DNA of 64,000 bases from Alteromonas indica (GCA_003056425.1 PYVY01000006.1:124001-188000), one strand, 5' to 3'; numbered from the stretch's first letter, positions 49,328 to 58,536 are shown. The notes: generated from the letters alone by a model not told the origin. A program made the numbers and translations.

Positions 49328-49351
49328 TAAAAAGGCCCGCTTTAGCGGGCC
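49328..49351 (-). terminator. Intrinsic terminator of the unknown membrane-protein gene
   Basis: On the minus strand GGCCCGC-TAAA-GCGGGCC is followed by TTTTT, 57 bases after the stop at 49409. Confidence 0.88.
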
Positions 49352-49408
49352 GATAGAAGGGTATCAATGGCAGGGCGTCAACAGCAGCCAGCTCGCCTGC
49401 GCGACGCA

Positions 49409-49963
49409 TCAGGAAATTGCTTCCACTACCTTATGGCTTCGGTGAGACAGCAGTTCGCTGATTTTTGCGGCTGATTGGTTTTTGCGAAGATTAACCACTA
49501 CAGCGTAATGCTTACGGCGCAACGCATGGCGCACAGTATCAATAATTTCGCTTCGGTCAGGCCGCAAACTGATTAACCCGGCCACAAATAACCCTACAAA
49601 AATACCGGGGCTAATCATTGCAATGTAGGTAAACAATGGATTGTTCTGAGTGAGCTGCGGTCCAAAGTTAACTAACGCCCACGCAACTGCCAAGCCCAAT
49701 GCCAAACCAAATGCCCCCAGCCAAAGATGGGCGCGCCACATATGCTTACCCAGTTTATTGCTGTCATCTTCAATTTTTCGACCAAAGTCGCTATCTTGGG
49801 GGTCAATCAAAGTAATTTGTTGAGCATCGATATGGGCAGTCGTGGTCAGGGCGCTAACAGATTCCCGTGCATCCTGCTCAGTTTCAAAAACTGCCGCAAT
49901 CTGGGTTAGCCGAGAGGCCATTACCGCATCGCGCATTTCATCTAATGTAGACCTGTCACTCAT
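49409..49963 (-). CDS. Unknown protein with two membrane helices
   Basis: A 184-residue protein. The N-terminal part (about 20-60) looks like a soluble ferredoxin-like domain (AAVFETEQDARESVSAL, then ITLIDPQD), similar to general-stress or heat-shock-type small domains. Two hydrophobic helices follow at about 80-102 and 110-130, then a basic segment and AVVVNLRKNQSAAKISELL, which may be a second small domain. I do not recognise a named family with certainty. It stands alone with its own terminator. Confidence 0.75.
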   Translation of the reverse strand: MSDRSTLDEMRDAVMASRLTQIAAVFETEQDARESVSALTTTAHIDAQQITLIDPQDSDFGRKIEDDSNKLGKHMWRAHLWLGAFGLALGLAVAWALVNFGPQLTQNNPLFTYIAMISPGIFVGLFVAGLISLRPDRSEIIDTVRHALRRKHYAVVVNLRKNQSAAKISELLSHRSHKVVEAIS

Positions 49964-50663
49964 ACATTCACCACTTCTTGTGTTTACTACACCGTCAACA
50001 ACACAGCTTTTAGAACCTGTTCGGCCAATTCATAGAGCAATTGAGCCTTGTTCACAGCGGTGCAAAACCATTTTGCCTGAGATGTATTAAACAAGACTTG
50101 TACCTAAATATTTAACTGCATGATAAATAAAGATTTTGCTGTTGTTGTCCGGAAAAATGAAAGTCTATAGAGGTAATGTCTCAGGTAACATTTGCTTAAT
50201 GCCTGCAAAAATTTCCTGTCAGCGATGTTTTCCTCCTAATCAAACTTACTGTGTTTTACGCCGCGAGGGCAGGTGGCAAAGCTCATTAAAAGGTTGTAGC
50301 CAACTCTGGCAAAAACATTGCAGTCTCTCGCAACGTCCGCAGGGGAATAAATCTTATCCGGTGGCGAGCACGTGATTTCTAGATTGCGGGTAGGGAAGTT
50401 CAGGGTCAAGCCTGGCCCCGCGCACTTAGTGCACGGGTGGCTATGACGTGTCGGGCGGTTTTGACGTTGTTAAACAGTCGTTAGAGGGGTAGCCGTTACG
50501 ATTAGGTCAGTAACGCTGGTCAACCGTGCTATATCCGCCAGGTATGCAGTGAATAGACCCAATTACCTTAAGTAGTAGCAATACTTTTGCACAACGGGCA
50601 GGGGAATGCATTTTTGCCCTAGGCGTCGGGACATTTTTGTCATTAATTACAAGGACCAATGTC
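49964..50663. other. Gene-free stretch between divergent genes
   Basis: 700 bases with no supported gene. A 79-codon plus-strand frame (50136-50375) starts with TTG, is rich in Cys and Arg and lacks a ribosome-binding site, so it is not called. Promoters of both flanking genes must lie here. Confidence 0.5.
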
Positions 50664-51377
50664 ATGATTCTTTCCAATATCCGGTTATCAGCTAAAACAT
50701 CATCCGGTGCTTCATTGGCTAGTGATGCTGACATTTCGCAAGAAGCTGTCGGCTCCCACAGGGGTAGGCACGCGTTGGATAATAAACCTGCTACTTATAC
50801 CATGGCACTGATTTATGCTGGAGAGGACGATATCGCTAGCGCTGTTGACTTGGAAAAAGGTGCCCAGAGCAGGGCCGTTGCGGTAGAGCGATATACGCTT
50901 GGTCAGGCAGACGAAAGTATTGCTCAGCTAAGTCGGCATAATGCGCTTATCTTTACCGATGCCTGTTTAGCCAGTGCACAAAAAGCGCATCTAGCGCGTT
51001 TTATCGACCAGTGTGTGTTACAGATAAATGAAGATAAATGGCGCGAAGCGATAGGCGGTCTGTACACCCCCCATACGCTGTGCCGAAAGAGCATGGCGGC
51101 GCGCATTACTATAGCGCAGTTCTTCAAGCGCTTTAACATGATAACCGTAGATACCGAATACCCTGCGCACGCTGAGCCCGGCGCCGGGTTAGCCGCTATA
51201 CCGACGAGTACCGCTAGTCAGGCTGGTTCGCTGGACACCGGTTCGGTTAATGCCCAACCTGACTCCCGGCCATTGGCCACCACATCCACGCCAGCCCCGT
51301 TACCTTCAGCAGCGTATCTGTTTGGTCAGCACGTGGCTGAGCTTATTAAATACTGGCGCAGCCAGTTCACTACCTGA
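50664..51377 (+). CDS. Unknown protein upstream of topoisomerase IB
   Basis: A 237-residue soluble protein without signal peptide or membrane helices. The middle (about 45-165) is mostly helical with EDDIASAVDLEKGAQSR and REAIGGLYTPHTLCRKSMAARITIAQFFKRF. A Pro/Ala/Ser/Thr-rich linker (about 170-215) precedes a short C-terminal helix. AAGGA lies 9 bases before the ATG at 50664. No known family is recognised. It is 59 bases upstream of the topoisomerase gene on the same strand, so the two may be co-expressed. Confidence 0.7.
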   Translation: MILSNIRLSAKTSSGASLASDADISQEAVGSHRGRHALDNKPATYTMALIYAGEDDIASAVDLEKGAQSRAVAVERYTLGQADESIAQLSRHNALIFTDACLASAQKAHLARFIDQCVLQINEDKWREAIGGLYTPHTLCRKSMAARITIAQFFKRFNMITVDTEYPAHAEPGAGLAAIPTSTASQAGSLDTGSVNAQPDSRPLATTSTPAPLPSAAYLFGQHVAELIKYWRSQFTT

Positions 51378-51436
51378 TACAGACTCTTTTACGATTACAT
51401 CATTCGCTGTATCGCAGTTTAGACAAAGGACAATAA

Positions 51437-52435
51437 ATGGCGCAACCGGAACGTAATATCAGACGGGTCAGACGTGGCAAAGGGTTTGAATATTTTTATC
51501 CGTCTGGACGTAAAATATCTGGACAACGCGTTATTCAACGCATCGCTAAGTTAGGAATTCCGCCGCGCTGGCAGGATGTGCGTATCGCCCAAGACAAAGA
51601 TGCTGACCTGCAGGCTACCGGATATGACATGAAGGGGCGAAAGCAATATATTTATCATACTGAATGGCACGCCCGGCAACAGCAAGCGAAGTTTTCCCGT
51701 TTAGCCGAGTTCGGCCAGGCGCTCCCCGCGTTTCGGGAATATTGCTGGTCGCACGTGAATCAACAAAAGTGGCGTGAAGATAAAACACTCGCGTTGGTCT
51801 GTTTGTTGCTCGACCACACCGGTTTACGAGCCGGCAACCGGCAGTACACTACCCAAAATAATACGCACGGCCTTACCACTTTACGCCGTAAGCATGTCCA
51901 GCATGACGATTCAGCCACCCGGTTATCGTTTATCGGTAAGCACAACAAACCCAGAGACGTAGAAATAGATGATCCTCGCTTAGCCGAGTTGGTGGCCCAA
52001 AGCGCTGAAGCGCAGGGCTACGCGTTATTTCGTTATGAAGATGGCCAAGGTCAGTGGCACGACGTGGACTCCGATGACGTGAATAGTTTTATTCACCAAC
52101 ATTTAGGTGAGGCGTTTTCGTGCAAGGATTTTCGTACCTGGGGTGCCAGTCGCTTTGGTTTGTTTTCACTGCCGGATGTAGACCTTATTGTACGCGAGAA
52201 TTCGCGGCGCTCATGGCCTGCCACACTGACCTCGCACGTAGCTAAAATGCTGGGTAATACACCGGCAGTGTGCCGCCAATATTATCTGCACCCTCAATTG
52301 GTAAAATTAGTCGAAAACGATCAACCCAGGGTGAAAACCATCGATGAAGTTCGCCGTATTGTTGAAAAACAGGGGCTCAGTGATGCCTCAGTCAGCGCCA
52401 CCGAAAAGCTATTACATTCAATAATTAAAATTTAA
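51437..52435 (+). CDS. DNA topoisomerase IB (poxvirus-type)
   Basis: A 332-residue type IB topoisomerase that relaxes supercoils through a 3'-phosphotyrosine. The N-terminal domain begins GKGFEYFYPSGRKI. Likely catalytic residues are Arg131 in HTGLRAGN, Lys168, Arg233 in KDFRTWGAS, His267 in LTSHVAKMLGN, and Tyr283 in QYYLHP. AAAGGA precedes the ATG. Such enzymes are sporadic in bacteria; the neighbour upstream is an unknown protein. Confidence 0.93.
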   Translation: MAQPERNIRRVRRGKGFEYFYPSGRKISGQRVIQRIAKLGIPPRWQDVRIAQDKDADLQATGYDMKGRKQYIYHTEWHARQQQAKFSRLAEFGQALPAFREYCWSHVNQQKWREDKTLALVCLLLDHTGLRAGNRQYTTQNNTHGLTTLRRKHVQHDDSATRLSFIGKHNKPRDVEIDDPRLAELVAQSAEAQGYALFRYEDGQGQWHDVDSDDVNSFIHQHLGEAFSCKDFRTWGASRFGLFSLPDVDLIVRENSRRSWPATLTSHVAKMLGNTPAVCRQYYLHPQLVKLVENDQPRVKTIDEVRRIVEKQGLSDASVSATEKLLHSIIKI

Positions 52436-52766
52436 GGGGTTCAATATCAAATTCAATTGAAATGAATATTATTGCAGCTAACTCTAATGAAAATAGCTTT
52501 GTTAACTATGTATTAACATTATATTTTCTGCTACCTATCAGAATTCAAAGTATGAAAAACAAGGCTTGTAGGGACGTATAGCAAGATTCACAATGTTAAC
52601 AGGGCAGTAATAGGCATTCTGTCGGCAAGCAGTATTTAGTTAGACATAAACGCTTCTATTATTTGCAATTAAATACTTCTGACTGATATAGTTAGAACTC
52701 AAATTAAAGGGCGGGTGTCGTTACCTCGTCAGTTTTTTCACCAATACAGGAGTGTTTCCCCACACT
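52436..52766 (+). promoter_or_regulatory. AT-rich leader with candidate promoter for putP
   Basis: 331 gene-free bases, distinctly richer in A and T than the neighbouring genes. A candidate sigma-70 promoter is TTGCAA (52663-52668), 18-base spacer, TATAGT (52687-52692), about 75 bases before the putP start. The long leader could carry regulator sites, but none is recognised. Confidence 0.4.
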
Positions 52767-54266
52767 ATGCCTATAGAAAGTTATATTTCGCTGGCAATCT
52801 ATTTTCTTGCGATGCTGGGAATTGGGTTATTTGCATATCGTGAGTCAACCGGAGATATCTCTGGCTATATTTTAGGTGGACGGCAGGTAAGTCCACAGGT
52901 AACCGCATTATCAGCCGGTGCTTCTGACATGAGTGGTTGGATGCTAATGGGGTTACCTGGTGCAATGTATGTTACAGGCTTTGATGCGATGTACATTGCA
53001 ATCGGACTGGTAGCGGGGGCGTTGGCCAACTATCTGCTGGTGGCGCCTAAGCTGCGCGTATACACCGAAGTCGCCGACGACTCCCTTACCGTTCCCGAGT
53101 TTTTTGCTAAGCGCTTTGGTCAAAAAAATGCGCCAGTTCGCATTGTTTCCGCAATTATTATTGTGATGTTTTTCACCTTGTATACCTCGGCTGGCCTGGT
53201 AGCAGGTGGCAAGCTGTTTGAAAGTGCCTTTAATGTGCAGTATCAGTGGGGCTTAATTATTACCCTTGGTGTCGTCGTATCTTACACATTATTGGGCGGG
53301 TTCTTAGCGGTTAGCATGACTGACTTTGTACAAGGGTGCATCATGTTTATTGCTTTGGTGCTGGTACCGATAGTGGCATTTAACCAGTTTGATAGTGCAG
53401 CACAAATGAACGCGGCAGCAGCTGAGTCGGTCCCTGGCTTATTTGAATCGTTTGAGGCGATGACGTGGGTAGGTATTGTGTCGAGTCTGGCGTGGGGGTT
53501 AGGTTATTTCGGCCAGCCACATATTATTGTCAGGTTCATGGCCATCCGGTCGGTTAAAGCGGTTCCCACCGCTCGTAATATTGGCATGTCCTGGATGTTG
53601 GTGACTATCGTAGGCGCCCTAGCCACAGGCTTTGTAGGTATTGCATACGCCAACCAATTTGGCTTGCAGGTCGACGATCCGGAAACGATATTTATTTTGT
53701 TTTCACAAATTTTATTTCACCCCATCATTAGTGGTTTTTTAATGGCGGCAATCCTGGCTGCAATAATGAGTACAATTTCTTCGCAACTGCTGGTATCAGC
53801 CAGCTCGCTAACCGAAGACATTTATCGCGTGCTGAGCAGCAAGCAGGTTGACGACCAAAAAACGGTTACTATTGGCCGGTATGGTGTAGGTGGGGTGGCA
53901 ATTGCAGCATTATTACTGGCGCTGGACTCATCCAATTCTATACTGTCTTTAGTGAGTAATGCGTGGGCAGGATTTGGCGCTGCGTTTGGTCCATTAGTCC
54001 TGTTTTGTCTGTATAAAAAGGACCTGACGCAAAATGCAGCTTTGGCAGGCATCATTGCCGGCGCCGTTACTGTGCTGTTTTGGATTTATGCGCCTGTCCT
54101 GGCCGACGGCCAGACGCTAAGCAGTATAATTTATGAAATTATTCCAGGGTTTGTGGTAAGCACTATCACGCTATGGGTGGTGAGCTTATTAGATACAGCC
54201 CCCGACGAGCGGGTGCGTAATATGTATACACAAGCTAGTCAGGAACTTGCAGAACAACAGTCTTAA
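52767..54266 (+). CDS. putP: Sodium/proline symporter PutP
   Basis: A 499-residue SSS-family transporter with about 13 membrane helices. The PutP hallmark YILGGRQVSPQVTALSAGASDMSGWMLMGLPG-type region is present (GASDMSGW with Na+-site Ser and Asp), as are GGFLAVSMTDFVQG and SLAWGLGYFGQPHI. It imports proline with Na+. ATG 52767 matches the family N-terminus; GTG 52752 adds five residues. It lies 13 bases before proB, an arrangement that suggests joint control of proline import and synthesis. Confidence 0.94.
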   Translation: MPIESYISLAIYFLAMLGIGLFAYRESTGDISGYILGGRQVSPQVTALSAGASDMSGWMLMGLPGAMYVTGFDAMYIAIGLVAGALANYLLVAPKLRVYTEVADDSLTVPEFFAKRFGQKNAPVRIVSAIIIVMFFTLYTSAGLVAGGKLFESAFNVQYQWGLIITLGVVVSYTLLGGFLAVSMTDFVQGCIMFIALVLVPIVAFNQFDSAAQMNAAAAESVPGLFESFEAMTWVGIVSSLAWGLGYFGQPHIIVRFMAIRSVKAVPTARNIGMSWMLVTIVGALATGFVGIAYANQFGLQVDDPETIFILFSQILFHPIISGFLMAAILAAIMSTISSQLLVSASSLTEDIYRVLSSKQVDDQKTVTIGRYGVGGVAIAALLLALDSSNSILSLVSNAWAGFGAAFGPLVLFCLYKKDLTQNAALAGIIAGAVTVLFWIYAPVLADGQTLSSIIYEIIPGFVVSTITLWVVSLLDTAPDERVRNMYTQASQELAEQQS

Positions 54267-54279
54267 GGTGATTAATACT

Positions 54280-55389
54280 ATGAATCGTGCAAATTGGAAA
54301 CGAATTGTAATTAAAGTAGGCAGTGCACTTATTGCACCCAACAGACAAGGTTGCAGCAGCCACTATTTGCTAAGCATCGCGCAATTCATTGTCAAATGTC
54401 GAGCAGAAGGTATTCAGGTTGTACTGGTTTCTTCAGGTTCTGTAGCGGCAGGCTCACACCAGTTTAAAGCGCAAGACTCAGACGATATTGCGATTAAAAA
54501 AGCGATGGCGGCAGCGGGGCAAACTGAAATGATTTCAACCTGGGATCGGTTGTTTGATTTTCCTTCAGCACAAATCTTGCTGACCCATGCTGATCTGCGT
54601 GACCGGGAGCGGTATGTCAGTATTCGCGATACTCTGTTTAGCCTGTTAGACAATGATATTCTGCCCATTGTTAACGAAAACGATACGGTAACTACCGACA
54701 AGCTTAAAGTGGGTGATAACGATAATTTGTCGGCGATGGTGGCCGCAGCGGCGGATGCCGACTCGCTTATTATCTGTTCAGACATTGACGGGCTATACGA
54801 TAAAAATCCGCATGAACACGATGATGCGAAGCTGTTGTCGTGGGTAGAAAATATTGACGAGAGTATCTATGCCATGGCGGGCGGTGCCGCCAAGGGCGGG
54901 GTAGGTACAGGTGGCATGCGCACCAAAATTGAAGCGGCCGAAAAAGCCGTCTCGCATGGTATAGATACATTTATTATCAATGGCTTTACTGAGCTGTCTT
55001 TTAATATGCTGTTAGAAGGTAAGAACCCGGGTACGCATTTCCAGGCGCACGAAGTCCCAATGAAAGAAAATGTACACTGGATGCGCCATACATCAAATGC
55101 CCAGGGGGAAGTCATCGTTGAAAGCAATTTTGCTGGCTCGTTAGGCGATGATTCGGAAAAACTTACCAGCAGCGAAATAGTCGACGTGAAAGGCGAGTTT
55201 TCTGTAGGCGACACAATACTTGTGCGCAAAAATGATGGAACCAAACTGGTGAAAGCCAGATCCAACTACAGTAGCTGTTTGCTTAACTTTATAGCAAAAC
55301 AGGAAAACGAAGAGTTCGCTACCGAGTTTGAAGAAAAGACCGGTCCGATTATTTCGAATCAGCATCTGGCAAATTTGGAGAAAGAATGA
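54280..55389 (+). CDS. proB: Glutamate 5-kinase ProB
   Basis: A 369-residue enzyme for the first step of proline synthesis. The amino-acid-kinase domain shows VIKVGSALI, VSSGSVAAG, NENDTV, DNDNLSAMVA and GGVGTGGMRTKI; a C-terminal PUA domain (about 275-360) follows. The ATG at 54280 has an AAGG nearby; the earlier in-frame codon at 54247 lies within putP. Its stop overlaps the proA start as ATGA. Whether it is feedback-insensitive, as in osmotic ProJ-type enzymes, cannot be read from the sequence. Confidence 0.96.
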   Translation: MNRANWKRIVIKVGSALIAPNRQGCSSHYLLSIAQFIVKCRAEGIQVVLVSSGSVAAGSHQFKAQDSDDIAIKKAMAAAGQTEMISTWDRLFDFPSAQILLTHADLRDRERYVSIRDTLFSLLDNDILPIVNENDTVTTDKLKVGDNDNLSAMVAAAADADSLIICSDIDGLYDKNPHEHDDAKLLSWVENIDESIYAMAGGAAKGGVGTGGMRTKIEAAEKAVSHGIDTFIINGFTELSFNMLLEGKNPGTHFQAHEVPMKENVHWMRHTSNAQGEVIVESNFAGSLGDDSEKLTSSEIVDVKGEFSVGDTILVRKNDGTKLVKARSNYSSCLLNFIAKQENEEFATEFEEKTGPIISNQHLANLEKE

Positions 55390-56633
55390 GTTTAATTACA
55401 CAGTTATCACAAGACGCGAAAAAAGCTGCACAGAAACTGGCAGTATTAGATACGGCAACCAAAAATACAATCTTACGCGATATGGCACAGGCCATTCGTA
55501 GCAATAAAGATGTCATTAAAGACGTCAATACGAAAGAAGTTGCGCGCGCCAAAGACAATAACCTGGACGCGTCGATGATCGACCGGTTAATTTTAGACGA
55601 TGCCCGTATTGAAGATATGGCAGCGGGTATTGAAGTTATTATTGATTTGGACGATCCGGTAGGTGCCACTCGCGAATTCGGCACCCGGCCCAATGGCATT
55701 GAAATACGTAAAATGCGCATTCCGCTGGGCGTAGTCTGTATGATTTATGAAGCCAGACCCAATGTGACTGCCGATGCTGGCGCACTATGCTTTAAATCTG
55801 GTAATGCGGTTATTTTGCGTGGTGGTAAAGAGGCGTTAGATTCGAGCCTGGCCATTGCAGGTTTACTGCAAGATGTGCTTGAAAAGCATGGCCTGCCACG
55901 TGCACTCATTACCGTTGTGCCCAATCCGGACCGGGCCCTCATGCAAGAGCTAATGGAGCAGCGCGATTATATCGATGTAATTATTCCGCGCGGCGGCGAG
56001 GGCTTAATTAATTATGTAACTGAAAACTCTAAAGTGCCGGTTATTCAGCATTTTAAAGGGGTGTGTCATCTGTATGTAGATAAAGATGCCGACCTGGATA
56101 AAGCGCTTCAATTGCTATTAAATGGTAAAACACAGCGTACCGGTGTATGTAATGCACTAGAAGGGCTGGTAGTCCATCAGGCAGTTGCGGCAGATTTTCT
56201 TCCTAAGGTAGCTGCCGCATTCAAAGAGCACGGTGTTACCGTGCACGTTAATAAAGCCGGTAGCGAATACTTTGATGGCGCTGACGTCATTGATGAAACC
56301 CAGTACGGTGAAGAATACCTCGGGCTGGAAATTGCTATTCGGGTAGTGGATGACTTTGATGGCGCGCTGGAACATATTGCCCAGTTTGGCAGTAACCATA
56401 CTGAAGTAATTTGTACTGAAGATAAAGCTGCTGCCCAGCATTTCCAGTTAGCCGTTGATGCCGCGGTGGTTATGGTTAATGCCTCTTCGCGCTTTTCCGA
56501 CGGTAGCCAGTTAGGGCTAGGGGCAGAGATTGGTATTGCTACTACCAAACTTCATGCCTACGGGCCGATGGGTCTTGAATCGTTAACGGCAGAAAAATAC
56601 CTGGTTAACGGTGAGGGTCAGATCAGAAATTAA
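55386..56633 (+). CDS. proA: Gamma-glutamyl phosphate reductase ProA
   Basis: A 415-residue aldehyde-dehydrogenase-fold enzyme that reduces glutamyl phosphate to the semialdehyde. Features: IPLGVVCMIYEARPNVTADAGALC, the catalytic Cys in RTGVCNALEG, and GSNHTEVI. Length matches E. coli ProA (417). It overlaps proB by 4 bases. A clear terminator follows 40 bases later, ending the putP-proB-proA unit. Confidence 0.97.
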   Translation: MSLITQLSQDAKKAAQKLAVLDTATKNTILRDMAQAIRSNKDVIKDVNTKEVARAKDNNLDASMIDRLILDDARIEDMAAGIEVIIDLDDPVGATREFGTRPNGIEIRKMRIPLGVVCMIYEARPNVTADAGALCFKSGNAVILRGGKEALDSSLAIAGLLQDVLEKHGLPRALITVVPNPDRALMQELMEQRDYIDVIIPRGGEGLINYVTENSKVPVIQHFKGVCHLYVDKDADLDKALQLLLNGKTQRTGVCNALEGLVVHQAVAADFLPKVAAAFKEHGVTVHVNKAGSEYFDGADVIDETQYGEEYLGLEIAIRVVDDFDGALEHIAQFGSNHTEVICTEDKAAAQHFQLAVDAAVVMVNASSRFSDGSQLGLGAEIGIATTKLHAYGPMGLESLTAEKYLVNGEGQIRN

Positions 56634-56673
56634 CTGGTCAGCATTGTTAGGCGAAGCGGCTTTCGTCATAATG

Positions 56674-56703
56674 AACACCGGGCTTAATGCCCGGTGTTTT
56701 TTT
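56674..56703 (+). terminator. Intrinsic terminator of the putP-proBA unit
   Basis: ACACCGGGC/GCCCGGTGT with loop TTAAT is followed by seven Ts. Confidence 0.9.
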
Positions 56704-56744
56704 ATGCGCATCAAAAACTTATTTCATGCTACAGGAGAGCAGGC

Positions 56745-57626
56745 GTGCCGTACGATATACAACCGCTTTGGCAACAGACGCTGACATTCGCAGCCGACTA
56801 CAAGTTACTTACCTCGGCGGTCATTGTCGTATTGTTTCTGGTGGCACAGCGGTTAACACTCAAAGTGATAAGGTATCGCAGCCGCCGCAAAGGTGAAGAT
56901 CGCCGCCATACGCTTAATTTGCTTGAACAAATCAGCAATGGCTGCCTGTTTGTGCTGTTAATAATGGTGTGGAGCTCTGAAATTCAGAGTCTGGCCATTT
57001 CTATCGCCGCCTTTATGGTGGCCATTGTTATCGCTATGCGCGAATTCATTCAGTGTTTTCTGGGTTTTATTTATTACCTGGGGGCGAAGCCATTTCGGGT
57101 GGGTGATTGGGTCCAAATGAATCAGGCCGTGGGTGAAGTGGTGGAAATGGATTGGGCCAAAACAGCTTTGCTGGAAGTTGATCCCGATACTTACTCGTAT
57201 ACTGGTAAACACGTCTATGTTCCCAACAGCCAATTGGTCACGCAAAGTGTACGTAATTTAAACTTCTTACGGCGCTACAATCTGCACGCTTTTAGTATTA
57301 CCTGTGAACCCCAGGTGAACCCCTATAGCCTGTTACCTGCGTTCATTGCCCGCGCCAAAGCTCACTGCGAATTTTATCGCGATGTAGCTGAGCGGTATAA
57401 AGGATTGATTGAACGCCATCTGGATGTTGAATTTATCCATATTGACCCGACCATTGGTGTCTCTACCAACGAGATGGCTCATTTAGTCATTACGGTGGAA
57501 CTCTTTTGTCCTACCGCCGAAGCCCACGACCTGCAGCAGAAAATTTCGGCAGACTGGATGAACCTTTGGCACCGCGCCCTGGCCGAGTTAAAAGAAGGAA
57601 GAGAGCCGGAGCTTATCGAGGCTTAA
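56745..57626 (+). CDS. Small mechanosensitive channel family protein (MscS-type)
   Basis: A 293-residue protein with helices at about 18-36, 60-80 and 83-105 and then an MscS-like beta domain. The channel-core pattern is AFMVAIVIAMREFIQCFLGF, with the beta-domain entry FRVGDWVQM and VPNSQLV. MscS proteins release solutes on hypo-osmotic shock. The GTG start at 56745 follows AGGAGAGCAGGC. Upstream in-frame codons fall in the proA terminator. It ends convergently on the HNH gene with a 4-base overlap. Confidence 0.9.
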   Translation: MPYDIQPLWQQTLTFAADYKLLTSAVIVVLFLVAQRLTLKVIRYRSRRKGEDRRHTLNLLEQISNGCLFVLLIMVWSSEIQSLAISIAAFMVAIVIAMREFIQCFLGFIYYLGAKPFRVGDWVQMNQAVGEVVEMDWAKTALLEVDPDTYSYTGKHVYVPNSQLVTQSVRNLNFLRRYNLHAFSITCEPQVNPYSLLPAFIARAKAHCEFYRDVAERYKGLIERHLDVEFIHIDPTIGVSTNEMAHLVITVELFCPTAEAHDLQQKISADWMNLWHRALAELKEGREPELIEA

Positions 57627-58177
57627 ACCGCTACATCCCATCGGCGATGATGGGTAAAATGGCTACTCAGAAAATTCATTTGATCAGCCAATATACGGCG
57701 GTTCATTAAATAAAAGCGCTCGTATACATTCGGTCTGAACGGGACGGCCAACAGTGGCATATTGGCTTCTTCGGGGGTGCGGGCGCCTTTCGCATGGTTA
57801 CAACGCTGGCACGCGCTAGCCACGTTTGTCCAGCTATCACGCCCGCCACGCGAACGCGGTACAATATGATCCCGGGTTAATACCGCAGGCGCAAACCGGT
57901 TGCCACAGTACAGACACAGGCAGTCGTCGCGGCGAAATAAATAGCGGTTAGTTAAGGCTACTTTACCGGAAATATCCGTTACCTTCCCTTCGCAGGCAAT
58001 AATTGTAGATAACTTCAATCGGCTTTGTTCGCCAAGTCGGTTCCAGCCACCGTGCAGTACCCGATGCCCTTCGCCCAATTCAAATAACACCTTATCCTGA
58101 CAATATAATCGCGCGGCTTGTTCAGGGTTCATCCATTCCTGGGGCATACCTGCTTTGTTCAGTCTTAGTATTAGCAT
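57623..58177 (-). CDS. HNH endonuclease family protein
   Basis: A 184-residue protein with a C-terminal-half HNH module: zinc-knuckle CLYCG, the HNH core RDHIVPRSRGG with catalytic His, WTNVASACQRCNHAKG with the second Cys pair. The N-terminal 90 residues are not assigned. GGAGAG precedes the ATG. Such stand-alone HNH proteins are widespread in marine gammaproteobacteria and their role is unclear; restriction, DNA repair and mobile-element origins are all possible. No methylase partner is adjacent. Confidence 0.88.
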   Translation of the reverse strand: MLILRLNKAGMPQEWMNPEQAARLYCQDKVLFELGEGHRVLHGGWNRLGEQSRLKLSTIIACEGKVTDISGKVALTNRYLFRRDDCLCLYCGNRFAPAVLTRDHIVPRSRGGRDSWTNVASACQRCNHAKGARTPEEANMPLLAVPFRPNVYERFYLMNRRILADQMNFLSSHFTHHRRWDVAV

Positions 58178-58375
58178 GACAACTCTCCACAGTGCTTATC
58201 TCTAGCATACGCCTTTATATTGCAAATTGATGAAAAAATGCACGTATTAGATGAATTTAACGCTGTATTTATCCGCTGACAAGCTCAGCGCAGAGGTCGC
58301 TATGTGTCAGGATACTTGGCACAAAGGGCGATGGCTGATAGGGTAACGGCACCTTGACATGGGCAATGGTCAAAA

Positions 58376-58404
58376 TTGTCTGTGCAATCACGTTATTTTA
58401 TACT
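58376..58404 (+). promoter_or_regulatory. Candidate promoter for pnp
   Basis: TTGTCT (58376-58381), a 17-base spacer, then TATACT (58399-58404), about 130 bases before the pnp start. A further TTGACA at 58354 lacks a matching -10. The 360-base region 58178-58536 otherwise has no gene; the leader it implies would be long enough for pnp autoregulation, but I cannot show a stem-loop. Confidence 0.5.
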
Positions 58405-58536
58405 CGGTGAGTAGCTTTTCGTGTTTACGGCAACGCGGGCCTGAACACATTTGCAATGGTATTGACCGGGTTTCAAAGCTATACTATGCACCGCGTTGAA
58501 AAGCGAAATATAAAGACAGATATTAAAGGACAACTA

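Larger units (their letters stand above)
48671..49408. other. Long gene-free stretch with short tandem repeat
   Basis: 738 bases without a supported coding region or RNA gene. The right part has a 3 x 12 bp imperfect repeat (49257-49292) and the terminator of the next gene. No IS fragment is recognised; a decayed gene is possible but not demonstrable by eye. Confidence 0.55.

Noticed and set aside
50136..50375. 79-codon plus-strand frame in the gap before the unknown/topoisomerase pair
   Set aside because: TTG start, no ribosome-binding site, Cys/Arg-rich composition and no family likeness.
57623..58177. HNH gene as part of a restriction or defence system
   Set aside because: No methyltransferase, helicase or other defence gene adjoins it; flanked by a channel gene and pnp.
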